Origin: Zhengitettix transpicula | Taxonomy: Eukaryota; Arthropoda; Insecta; Orthoptera; Tetrigidae | Assembly (NCBI GenBank): GCA_037074705.1 | Contig: CM073590.1 | Coordinates: 94,418,947-94,482,946, forward strand | Reading direction: 5' to 3' | Length of the DNA: 64,000 nucleotides | Shown: in pieces, positions 47,541-58,653 of the stretch | Numbering within the stretch: the first letter of the stretch is position 1 | Layout: each line of letters opens with the position of its first letter | The notes under the pieces: model-generated | The model's database searches: none | Told to the model about the DNA's origin: nothing | The model's input: only the letters and a program-made list of their open reading frames with translations | Translations under genes and position numbers: made by a program

Positions 47541-48052
47541 ATCCTCCAGCCTCGGTGATCGCCGTACGACTCCCTATCATATCCTCCAGTCTCGGTGATA
47601 GCAGTACGACTAACTATCATATCCTCCAGTTTCGGCGATCGCAGTACGACTCCTTATTATATCCTCCAGTCTCGGTGATCGCAGTACGACTATCATATCC
47701 TCCAGTCTCGGTGATCGCAGTACGACTCAGTTATCATATCCTCCAGTCTCGATGATCGCAGTACGACTCAGTTATCATATCCTCCAGTCTCGGTGATCGC
47801 AGTACGACTAACTATCATATCCTCCAGTCTCGGTGATCGCAGTACGACTAACTATCATATCCTCAAGTCTCGGTGATCGCAGTACGACTAACTATCATAT
47901 CCTCCAGTCTCGGTGATCGCAGTACGACTAACTATCATATCCTCCAGTCTCGGCGATAGCAGTACGACTCCTTATCATATCCTCCAGTGTCGGTGATAGC
48001 AGTACGACTCATTATCATATCCTCCAGTCTCGGTGATCGCAGTACGACTAAC
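47541..48052. repeat. Tandem array, 40 bp x 13
   Basis: Units begin ATCCTCCAGTCTCGGTGATC and continue GCAGTACGACTAACTATCAT. Starts lie at about 47541, 47581, 47621, 47661, 47697, 47737, 47779, 47819, 47859, 47899, 47939, 47979 and 48019. Most are 40 bases; a few are 36-42. There are no unique spacers, so this is a minisatellite, not a CRISPR. It sits next to the purine tract of the LTR, in what would be the 3' internal region of the retroelement. Frames crossing it are not genes. Confidence 0.95.
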
Positions 48053-48291
48053 TCTCAAAAGCGTAATTCTCCCTTATATACTCCCAGCCTTTTCCTTTGT
48101 CCATTGTTCGAAAACTTCGTCGCAAATGCCAGTTGACAGATTCTTTCATTATCCCGAGATTTATATTATGCAGCTGCAGTTCCGTAGTCAGAAAATGGCT
48201 AACTACTCTGTCATGTCAAAAGCCGACAATCGAGACAGGACCCTCAATTACTTTGGACTTGTCTTTTTTCACCCCCACACGCACGTGCACG

Positions 48292-48595
48292 GTTTCTCAA
48301 GACCACACACCCAGCGCTTCCAAGAACGAAGAAATACTCAGTCCTAAGTAAACACGTTACAAAACTGCCCTTCCAACAGTCCAGACTATCAATCAGACAC
48401 AATGCCTCACTTAACAGGCATTACATTATGCCCCAGATTTAGTTTGAGAAAGGCCACAAGCACGTGCACGGTTCCGAATTCTCAAGACCAGAACTTCCAA
48501 GAACCTAAATAAATACGTTACAAAATGCCCCTCCATTAGTCCAGACTATCCATCACAAACAATGCCTAACTTAACAGGCATTACAATATATATAT
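48292..48595. repeat. Diverged tandem duplication, about 170 bp x 2
   Basis: Starts at 48292 and 48461 with CACGTGCACGGTT. Each unit passes TCTCAAGACCA, CTTCCAAGAAC, ACGTTACAAAA and AGTCCAGACTATC, and ends ACTTAACAGGCATTACA. Copies differ by many substitutions and small gaps. Probably part of the retroelement-derived block above. Confidence 0.8.
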
Positions 48596-51130
48596 ATTCT
48601 ATGTTGTAACTTAAATCATTTAATACTATAGGATACCAAGAGCAGAGCACGTCCTTATGATATACTCAATTTATTACCTAAATTTATCTTGAAAGAGAGA
48701 AACGCTTATTGTTATTTACATTATTATATTGACTCCGACCTAACAACCACTGTCGTTATACACATTTTTGACCAAAAAAATAAATACAATCAGCGACTTA
48801 AGGAAACTCTTTGCTCCCACAACACTGTTGGAAATATGTATGAAATTAGGTACAGGGCGAGTATTAAATAAGTCTTTTTTGCAGTTTTGCAGTGTTTCCT
48901 AAACTGGTTATAACTGTTCGTATATTTTATAAATTCCGAGAGAAACTGTCTTAGTTTTATTCCGGAAGTGTTGTAAAGATGAAGACGATGTTTAACTAAT
49001 CAAAGCACTAATTGGTTTCATTCCCGTTTTCATGAGGGAGCAGATAGAATAGAATAGTTTAATTTAACGTTCCACATATATTTAATGTTTAGCGTGTACG
49101 CACATGCAAATATTAGCATTCTAACGCTTTTAAAAACGCGCATTATTTTCTAATATTTTAGTTTTATTACTTCAGAGCATCGAGCGCATTTGTACGTTTT
49201 ATTCAGTGGCATGTATTGAAATAAAAATATAAACATTTTCGCGGTGTTTTCGGGTCAACTTACTGTATTAATAATATTGTATGGTAGCAGCGAATCTAAA
49301 TTAGGCTGTAAGACGATTACACGGAAGAAGTCAAGATATAACGAGTAATTTTAGAATGTGTTGTCAGTAACACAATGATTAGACGTTGCAAAGAAATATA
49401 CTTATTTAGCTGTTTGAATATTCAATATCAACTAAATGGCATTTATACCTTCAATGCATAATGACTTCTGTTGACCTTCTAAGTATTACAATATAATGCA
49501 ATAAAGGAAATTAAGCAGAAGTATACAAAATAAAATATACGTTAATGCCGTTCTGGACAACAACACTGCCCTCTATCTATTGGGAAATTTGTTAACAGAA
49601 AAGTACCTAGCATTTTATGGTTGTATTTTATATATAAATGAGTGTTAATTTACATAAAAACAAAGTTTATTTATTTACCAATTAATTACAATTACAATTC
49701 AAAATTACTTAACAAATTAATAAATACATTTTTTTTATTTATGGAAAGTGCGGACCATCGTTTAAAAATGCAAAATATTTACTTTATCTTAGGACTTTAA
49801 ACATTTGCGATATAAGGACAACTTAAGAAAAAAGAAAATTGAATTTCTTTTTATAATAAAGTACTGAAAAAATAATTTGCAGGGTTTGATTACAAACCTC
49901 TGTATTCTAGTTCAATATTTGTCTGAGCGGAATCTGCTTCGATATTCGTCCAGTTAATCGTTTTCCTTATTGGTACCGATCTTTCTCCGGAAGATGTATG
50001 GAACATAAGCTTTTGCCCCTGTTTCTTTACGACGTGTTACTATACGTGCAAGAAATACAATGCTAAAATGTCAACATGTCCAAGAAGAAGCCCCTTTTTA
50101 AACATCGTTCTCCCACCAATGAAAACGTACGTCACCCCTTCATCCGCGTGGTCGAGACGATAAGGCTGTTTCGGAACCATCTTGCCGAGAAATACACAAC
50201 TCTGGGTTCCCAGATGATCGGCACAGCCTTTGATTATAAATGCAAACCTTATTTATAAAAGTCGGCTTAATTTACGATGGTGGGCACTTTCTACATAACG
50301 TCGGAAATTATAAAGGAGTTACTCGATCTACGAGAACTTCAAGAAAGATCAACCTAAAAATATTATGAGTATGAAGTGTTTCAATACTGTAAAACGTCAT
50401 ATTTGGTTTTTTGTAGTAGGATAAAGAATCGCGTCATAAGCAGAGTCGTGCAAAGAAAACTTTAATACAGAGCGGAAAAAATGCATTATAGTGTAATTTG
50501 CAGTCACAGTTTTTAAACCAAATAATTATCACTCTAGGAGAAATACTGCACTAGCATGGCATTTAAATTGTTTCCTAATTTAAATTTTTAAGAAGAAAAA
50601 TAAGTTCACAGCAAGTCTTCTATGGTAGGTCGGCACTAGGTTCGTTTCTTTCACTTGATACGCCTCTAGTGGCGACCTTCTCAACGCGCAAGGATAAGTG
50701 TTCGTGGTTTCCCTTGGAAGGAAGTCGCTAGCCTCGCTAATGTTGACAGACTTACTTTCGAACGGCCGGGTACAAGGACCATCCTCTGCCTCAGTCATAA
50801 GGTTCCAACAGACCAAACAGGAGGTATACTTTATAAATCTAAAAAATAAATATATTTCTATGATAATATTGTATTTCCTAGTTTATGGGTGTTGCGATAG
50901 GTAAGCCGTGTCCATTTCTCTTATTTTTGTTTTCCTTGCCCGATTGCGCTCATTCGCCAGGGTATAAAACCTAGGGGGGAGGGGGGACAGTACTTAAGGG
51001 CAGGTTTACCTGATGGTAAGAATTTTCAGTCTCTTTGTACAGAATTGTAGCTTTTATAACGAATGTTATCAGTATTTAAAATTGTAAACATCGTTAGAAT
51101 ACACAGTAGTTTTTAATTAATTGTTCGCCA
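48596..51130. other. Intergenic, nothing identified
   Basis: No gene recognised. Frames at 48689-48871, 50076-50258 and 50580-50904 show no domain. Confidence 0.5.
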
Positions 51131-51400
51131 GGCTCAATATTCCTATTGGGGTATTCAGTCGGCCTGATGGCCTCCTAAACTGGTCGAATGCTGCGTCCTT
51201 ACAGAAAACCCACTCCCGTCGTCGGAAGGTCGTGGGAAAAGTACCAAATACCCGAAAGTCATTTTTAGGATTTTCCCTGCCTCATTTTTAGGCGAATTGC
51301 GGGTAGAATCTTTAAAACAGCCCGAGGGCCGTAGGTAGCCCTTGTTATCCCTTGCTCTACTTTTCAGTCCGTTTCCTGTGTTATGAGGGGAGTGGCCTAA
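51131..51400 (+). repeat. Repeat A fragment, diverged
   Basis: In poly(A)-sense orientation: GGCCTCCTAAACTGGTCGA, CCCGTCGTCGGAAGGTCGTG, TTTCCCTGCCTCATTTTTAG, GCGAATTGCGGGTAGAATC and CCCTTGTTATCCCTTG correspond to repeat A in order. More diverged than the 35.5 kb copy. Confidence 0.75.
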
Positions 51401-52619
51401 AATAAAAATTCGTTTAACCCACTCAAGTCAGGTGGTTCAATCCGGTACGGAACATCAGATTTGAATTATTAATATATTATTAGCAAGCCGAATTTGAAAT
51501 TAAATTTTTGTTTTTGAAGTACGAAAAAATGATTGTATAAAAATGTAAATTGATAAATTTGAAGACTCCCGTGCTCAACTACTTAACTTTACATGGAATT
51601 AAAGTTTAATGACAAAATTCTCAAAAATTATTAGTTGTGCTTTCTATTGTCTAACTGATATAAAATTGAATAGTTAAATTGTTTATAATTGGATACAAAT
51701 AAGAAGTAGATATATAAGAATTCACTTTCGGGATTTTAAAAAAATTTTAAGATAATAAATCATAAAAAAATAAAAGCGAAAATTTTCAATGTGAAGGAAT
51801 CTTTGCATCCCAGTCCCAGAAATAATCAAAAATTTTGGTACCAATGTGTTCGTTATTTCCAACCTTAATATTTTTTTTACATTTTAAGCTTATATTTTCA
51901 TTTAAGATTTGTTCTGTTTGTATTACTTAGGCCAATAGATCTCAAACTTATTAGATTAGCTCTCGTGATCATACGTATTATCATGTAGGTCGTAGAACTC
52001 CGATTCTGTACTTATTTTTGGTTAGTTTACTGCTTCCGATAGATAAATGAAAATAAGTAACACCGAACAGTGTACAACGAGTTACTTCCTAAATGTCCTG
52101 CCCCTAATTCTTATTTCAATTACAGGAAATATTAAATGACAACTCAATTGAGACTATCCAGTAGCCTAGAAAATCAGCTATGCACAACAAACTTAAGCCG
52201 CCATTTGTTTATTTCTAACCTGTGAGTAGACATCCGGCAATAACTCAACGCGGCTCCATTGCCTATATTTAGCGGCGCACATATTGTGAACTGCTTATCC
52301 AACATGACATGAAAACTTTTAGCAAGGGAAAAAGTATAAGCATACCTAGGAAAATAGGCAAAGGAAAGTGCAGGTACAAGGAGAATTTGTTACGTTAATG
52401 AGAGGAGGAAAATGCTGGAACTCGGGCGTCTCTCAGTCTTCGTAAAGGTAGGCATCAAAACTCATACTGAATAAGAGATATGAGCCGCCGAAATGCAAAA
52501 ACAGTTATGAAATGCCTAAAAATCCGTCTGTATGTTTCAAATAGCACATTTAACGACATCCTAACTACAGCATTACCAGTCTAATTTACAAGATTTCGTT
52601 TAGTAATACGTTTCACGAG
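51401..52619. other. Intergenic, nothing identified
   Basis: AT-rich; no coding frame or repeat recognised. Confidence 0.5.
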
Positions 52620-53040
52620 GGTTAACAACGCGGTGGGCCCTTCCCGTCAATATCATTGGATGGGATATAAATCAGGGTGGTGAAAGGGATATAAAGTTCA
52701 ACCCACGGATAATAGAGCCCCAGTGCTGTAGTTTAAGGATCATCGCGGCATTTCGTCTAAATGTGACGCAGGGAAAGCACTAAAGAAACTTGCAACATGT
52801 TGGTGGGGCTTTCTGTACTTGACCCACGCTCTTCCGATAACTGGAGACAGGGGTTTACTGTGGGGACGCAGCATTCTAGCAACCACGTCTCGCCCCTTGC
52901 CGGAGGAAGCAGGCAGCTGTTCCAAAGTGAACAGTGGACTACACTTGTCGTAAACACCGACGGCCGCAACCCTGGAGCATACACCTGTCAAAATTGACCT
53001 AGATGTCTCGGGTTATGGGAACCTTCAGAAGCAGGAAGAT
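52620..53040 (-). repeat. Repeat A copy, diverged
   Basis: TAGTTTAAGGATCATCGCGG, TTTCGTCTAAATGTGACGCA, GACCCACGCTCTTCCGATAA, GGAAGCAGGCAGCTGTTCC, GCATACACCTGTCAAAATTG and TCTCGGGTTATGGGAACCTT follow the order of repeat A. The head region is degraded. Three overlapping frames here (52740-52997) are by-products. Confidence 0.75.
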
Positions 53041-53209
53041 AAGAAAGTATCCCCGTACTTAGCCTTCTACTGCCCCGTAAGATTAGCGAGAGCTAATCTC
53101 CGAGAGACCAGCTTTCACAAGCTTCTTCCTTTGATTGCAGTTTCTACTCAAGGAAGTAATTAATTCTCTATATACCATATAACTGCATAATTTTCTCATA
53201 ATTAAAATT

Positions 53210-53455
53210 TATACGAATTAAATAAAGAAGAAGCCAAATAACATACAAAATTAAGAGATGAAATAAATAACACACAACGTGTCTGCAATCCTTGTTGCTT
53301 TCGTAAGGTCGTCGCAAGACCTACAAAAGTGACACACCACACAAACCAGCTGACGAAATCACCTAACGAAAGCGACAAGATTCGTTGTCTGGTACTTATT
53401 TTAAATTTGATTTTGTCTGTTATTTGGCTACTTATTTATCTAATTAATATCTGCT
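53210..53455. repeat. Foldback palindrome, arms about 100 bp
   Basis: Left arm about 53215-53320 and right arm about 53350-53455. GCCAAATAACATACAAAAT pairs with the complement of ATTTTGTCTGTTATTTGGC, and TTGTTGCTTTCGTAAGGT with the complement of ACCTAACGAAAGCGACAA. The arms are more diverged than those of the other palindromes here, so it is older. Confidence 0.75.
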
Positions 53456-53679
53456 ATACAGCTTCATAAAAATCATAGTGCGGACTTGTTTGAGCTTAGT
53501 TGAGAACAAGCTGATTGTGTTCGAAAATAATTTGGGAGAAACCCACTGCCACGTCATGTCCGTACGCTATCTCCATATGGAAGGGGCCACCATTAATGGT
53601 AAATTATGAGTGCTCAAAGAACCCAACGGAAATTTTGCATCACTAAGCCTTTTTAGCTTGAAAGATTCTTAGTAATACC

Positions 53680-54718
53680 TGGTAATTATAAATGGATTAT
53701 TAAAAATTGTTGCTCTTCAATCGGATTCAGACAATATGTTTAACTGGTCTTTGCATAATAAAATGAAAATGAATGCATCGGAAATCAAACCTATTAGCTT
53801 TACGAAAAGAAAAATAGTTGAGGGTGCAATTTACAAATTAGGTGACGAAGTAATGGAAATGTGGAATAGCTGCAAGTATTTGAGAGTAACGTTCAGTAAA
53901 GATTTATCATGAACGCAAACATGTTAATTCATTGACCAATAAGTGAAGGAGAGCTCTAAACTTCGTAAGGAAAACTTTAAAAAGAAAACTCCAGAAACAC
54001 TATGGTCGTTGCTTACAGAACTTTAGTGCGACCAATCCTTGAGTATGGAGCTGGTTGCTGGGTTCTGTATAGTTTAGAACACACGCGGGCGCTGGATGAA
54101 ATTAAAAAATATGCATTGGAATTATCTGGAAAACTAACGTAAAATATTTTAGCATATTTGGCAAATAGAAGGAAACGGACTAGACTTTGTGCATTATTGA
54201 GGACACACAAAAACGAATCGGTCTGGAGAAACTCTGCAGTTTGCTTTTAACTACCATTTAAGTATCTAAAGGGGATCATTCGGGAAATATTAGGGATAGG
54301 AATCAGCTAACTGATATAGAGAAATTTTCGTTTCTAAATAGAACCATTCGGGATTGGAACAGCCTGCCGCAACTGTGCTAGCGGTGAGACCACAGAGTAT
54401 GGCACAATTCAAGAGAAGATTAATCTCATATGAGGTTATGGTGTTAAATGTAAAACTAATAAGAATTATATAAATAATTTAAGTGAGGTAGAGTTATATT
54501 TAATAAAATACTTAATAATGATATGGTTTTTGGGATTAAGCTAAATATGTAAAGCAGTGCAATGAAGTGAGAAGAGCAAAGAATTTTTAAAACTATTTTT
54601 ATCCACTTCCTATATTTATTTTATGCTTATGTTAGTGGTATCTAATAAAATGTATTCCTTTTTAATATTTCCACCGGGCCTTGCCCAATGAAATTAAATG
54701 TATCTGTCTATCTAAATA
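53680..54718 (+). mobile_element. CR1/L2-like LINE, 3' end with reverse transcriptase relic
   Basis: The plus strand holds the C-terminal part of a LINE reverse transcriptase in shifting frames: NWSLHNKMKMNASEIKPISF (thumb), EMWNSCKYLRVTFSKDLS, a KLRKENFKKKTPET-like segment, VRPILEYGAGCW-like and EHTRALDEIKKYALEL, then DIEKFSFLNRTIRDWNSLP near 54310-54375. The last two match insect LINEs with the pattern L.R..LEYGA.CWDP..... and DI.KYSF.NRTI.DWN.LP. A 3' untranslated region follows, ending near GGGCCTTGCCCAATGAAATT and a short (TCTA)n-like tail at 54700-54716. Stops and frameshifts are present; the 5' part is lost. Confidence 0.8.
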
Positions 54719-54835
54719 GTCTTAGTAGTACATAATACTCGCCGAATACGTGTGCTACGCTACGATGTTTCATAAAAGAAACCTTACGTAAATTTTCATC
54801 AATAAATTAACAGAACAACTAATGCATTTGAAGAA

Positions 54836-54944
54836 AATGCGATTGTAACGCGACGCTTCGACGGACAAATGCACTGCCGTCATATTCGCCTAGAGGTTGA
54901 CGGCAGTGCATTTGTCCTTCGAAACGTCGCGTTACAATCGCATT
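54836..54944. repeat. Near-perfect palindrome, arms 47 bp
   Basis: Left arm 54836-54882 and right arm 54898-54944 are inverse complements with two mismatches and a 15-base spacer. One arm contains GCGACGTTTCGA, also present in the palindrome at 6145-6320. The frame at 54897-55121 starts in the right arm and has no domain. Confidence 0.9.
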
Positions 54945-55534
54945 GTTACCTGGGTGGAAACCCGAGAACTTTTTCTTCAACAAATACACCGGGAAAGCCT
55001 TCGATCTTGGATAACTAGTGCATTTGTTCCATTCTTAATTTTAACCCTTTATATATGTCGAAACATCAAAAAGAACCTGAAGCCTGAATACAAAATTAAG
55101 GCTATTAAATATGGCAAATGACTAAAGATATGACTAAATAAAATAAAAAAGATATCCGTATGCTCAGCATGCAACAGAAAGTTTGCGACTGGCAATATTA
55201 ATTCTGGTTTTTGTAGTACGTTTTATTTATCCAATATAACAGTGTGAACAATCCGTACATTCAGTTTTGTAGCCTACGTTATGTGTTTGACATTTCTTCA
55301 CAGTGTTTCTGATAAATAAAATGCGACAAATTGACTGAGACTTCATTCCGTGGCGGAAAACTTACTCTACTCCACTTTGAACGTATAGAGTATTATTTCA
55401 CAAAAATTTGCGATATTTCATACTAAAAACCTGATTTTTGACGTAACGAGAAATTTTTTCTTGCATTTTTCACCTCAAGACGTTTTTTAATCATCTATTA
55501 AATCCTCTCAATACTTTACCCATTTTTTAGATTT
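54945..55534. other. Intergenic, nothing identified
   Basis: No recognisable coding sequence or repeat. Confidence 0.45.
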
Positions 55535-55668
55535 ACAGGCTACGTGAGGGTAATCCACGTGGTGGCAACTCCCCTTTAATGGTATAGGAAGGGATTTGAA
55601 AGGTAAATGCGGAAGGGTAGTGAAATGTAGCCAAGACTACGTACCCCGGACTATAATTTAAGAAAAAT
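55535..55668 (-). repeat. Repeat A fragment (head only)
   Basis: ACAGGCTACGTGAGGGTAAT, CCACGTGGTGGCAACTCCCC, TTAATGGTATAGGAAGGG and GTAGCCAAGACTACG identify it. The copy stops after the GGACTATAATTTAAG equivalent, so it is cut short at about 130 bases. Confidence 0.8.
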
Positions 55669-56520
55669 ATACTAAAGTTATTCAATTGTTAAGGTATTAT
55701 ATTTAAGTGCAGTATGCAACCTAAAAAATAATATCGAGGGAAATTTCAGCAGTCATTACAAATTTAATTATAGAAGAAGATTGAAAATTTCTTTTATAGT
55801 ATCCTTTTTACGTATCTTCAGTTGATATATGAGCTTCAATGCGTGCGATTGTAAAAAGCTTACTCCTTCAGTACTATAACTAAAAACAGATTTTTATGTT
55901 AGTGGTCATGTATTTTCTTTATGCTGTTCGTGCACTTTTAAAATCTGTTCCGCCTCCTCACTCAGATGTCCCATACAATTTTCATTTCTTATTTTACTTA
56001 GTGTTAGTATCGAATCCCTTGTAACGATACCTGAGGGTATCGGTTTTTAACTATCGAAATATATCTGGAACAGAGAAAAATGTTTGATCCATAACATCTT
56101 TTGAAATAATTTTGTTATTAAATTGATCTGTTGTTTACTTCTCAATGTTTTCAATAAGAGCACAGGCATGAATCAATTACAGAATAATGTTCATTGAAAA
56201 GAAATAACTTTATTGTTTGGAGATATTTAGAAGATAGGTATATTGTAGTTGGTCAAATAACTAATATTTATATATTTTTCCCGTACATATTTTAAATATT
56301 AGATTCATTTTAACAAATAGAAGAGGACTTTTTACATTTAAAGTACCTTTATTCTAAAATACATGTATCTTCAGTTGATATATTAATTGATGGGTGTGTT
56401 TGTTAAAAGCTTACTCCTTCAGTATTACAAATAAAAACTGGTACTTATGTCTATGGTCATCAAGTATCAAAGTGAAATATACATAACAAAAAAAGTGACA
56501 AATAATAAACACCCCACTCA
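55669..56520. other. Intergenic, nothing identified
   Basis: A TATCTTCAGTTGATATAT...AAAAGCTTACTCCTTCAGTA block occurs twice, near 55820-55880 and 56370-56425, as a diverged direct repeat. No coding sequence recognised. Confidence 0.5.
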
Positions 56521-56950
56521 TTTTTTTTTTTTTTTTTTAGGGCAACAGGCTACATGAGGGTAATCCACTTTGGGCAACTCCCCTTTAATAGCATTGGAAG
56601 GGATTTGAAAGGGGGGATGCGGAAGGGTGGAGGAAGGTAGCCAAGGGTTACTAGGGCCCCCGGGCTATAGTTTAAGGATCCTACCCTCGACCAGTTTAGG
56701 AGGCAGCTGGCCGACTATTCCAATGGGAATAGAGAACAACTCTTACCGTATGCCCAAGGTCTGCGACCCCTGAACATACACCTCTCAAAACAGGCCGAGG
56801 TGCCTCGGCTTGTGGAAACCTTAGTTCAAAAACGGAGAGGAAAAGGCATACCCAAAGGTAGCCCCTTCGTATCTCTCCTAAAAGGTTCTGCCTGCGAGAG
56901 AACATCCCTCGCAGGTATTGCCTGCGAGAGAATAGCCCTCGCAGGCCTTT
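56521..56950 (-). repeat. Repeat A copy with T-run, internal deletion and hairpin tail
   Basis: An 18-T run, then GGGCAACAGGCTACATGAGG, GCATTGGAAGGGATTTGAAA and GGTAGCCAAGGGTTACTAGG. At GGATCCTACCC it jumps to TCGACCAGTTTAGGAGGCAG, skipping about 130 bases present in the 35.5 kb copy, and continues to CTTGTGGAAACCTTAG. It ends in two tandem 30-base units at 56891-56945, each a perfect 8-bp hairpin CCTGCGAG...CTCGCAGG. The two opposing frames here are by-products. Confidence 0.9.
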
Positions 56951-58653
56951 TCACACCCCACTCCTATTTCCTTAGGTACCAGGAATAAACTCTTCAACAA
57001 TCGTTTGGGAGAGAGACGATTCTGTGCTTTTGAAAGGACTTTCCCAGCTTAAGAAAATAGTCTGATGTGAGAATAATAAAATACTGATTTTCCAGTTGGC
57101 TGAGACAAGAATACATTTTTCACATTTGAAAATTATGAAAGTAAATCATTAGCTGTTATGAAGGTATATGATCAACTATGTAATATCTCAGTATATCAAT
57201 TGTAACATATGTAACCCCTGTACGTTTCGGTTGCTAATGAACTTGTTATGGCGACCGTAAAGAAAGCTATTAATAAACCACCGGCCCTAATGTTTTGATT
57301 CTAAAAAGTATAGGGAAAAAAAGTATCCATACTGTAAAATATCGCAAAAATGTATCAAATATTAAAAGTACTTGTATTGAAAGCCGAAAACCAATATCCG
57401 AAAAGTATCGAGTCTTCTTATGAGTCCCGACTTTCCAGTAACTTTTTATGGATATATTTCCCCTAGTAATCGTACTTCTAAATTAATACTAGAGTTAATA
57501 CGTACCTCATTTATACCGAGTGTAAAATAATTTCAAGTTTGAAAATAGCATTAGCGTGTTCATTTTATACCTCAGTTCATTAGAAACTTTCTCAAGACGT
57601 ACTATCAAATCGTATATGTGTTAACAAGTCCCCTAATCCACGAGTAGTGACTACCGTATCTCCAAACCAGAAACAGGTTGCCTTTCGTGCACCAGACCGC
57701 ACGCTTATGACCTCCAGGAAGGAAAGTGCCAATGTTTATGTCCTCACAGACAAACCCTGAAAAATGCTAATTCCTTCTAGAGAAAGTTGATACTGACTAT
57801 CAGTGTTTAGCTGCTTTCTTCTCCTTGGTGAGAGAACAAAACAAATATGAAACGTATAAGTAAATACCTTGAGAACTGATACCTGTATTTACAATTTCCA
57901 TTATTTATTCATAATTTACTGATCAAATAGCAGATTACCTGCCCTTCACACAGGAATGAAAACATTGAGCTCAGGCCCTCATGATAGCTTTTCTTTTGGC
58001 ACAAATATTTGACTTCAAGTTGTATGACTTATAGAATAAAGGTTTGTGTCTATCTATAAGAAAATTGTTTTTGCATTAATACATTTTGGTTATAACCATA
58101 AGACCTTTGTACGCTTTCAGATGATAAATTATTCTGTTAGTATACTCATAACATTTTCTTTAAAGGAAAAGGAAAATTGGCAGGCAGAGGTTTTAAGTTT
58201 TAACTTTTACAAAATGTGAATGAAAATTTGAAGTATCCTCAAGAGTAAACCTTTCAGCCGCATTTCTGTAAAGTGAACAAAATCCCAGCGCAAGCACTTA
58301 AAAACAGGTTTCGGAACGTCTGTCATTTTGTCTCCATATGGCGGATGGCATTAAGATATAGGTAAAACCTTTATCACTGTTCTAAATAACCTATAAATAA
58401 ATGTTTCGTCGAAATCGGTCCGACTGTTTTCATACGAAAAGCCGTCATTGTGACAGACAGGAATTTAGATTACATCGGTATCCATTTGAATGTAATAGAG
58501 CTGTTATATTAATTTTAATTATTCATCATTAAAAACCATTAACTATAAATTTAACATGTTTCTAAAGAAAAGATCAAATTATAAGATTTTTTAATCCTTA
58601 TTTTAATTGGTAATCAGAATTTAGAATATTCTATGGGTCTATTTTATGTTGTA
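56951..58653. other. Intergenic, nothing identified
   Basis: No recognisable coding sequence, RNA gene or repeat. Confidence 0.5.

Noticed and set aside
47541..48052. Regular array that could be taken for a CRISPR
   Set aside because: Units are contiguous 40-bp repeats with no unique spacers, and the genome is eukaryotic.
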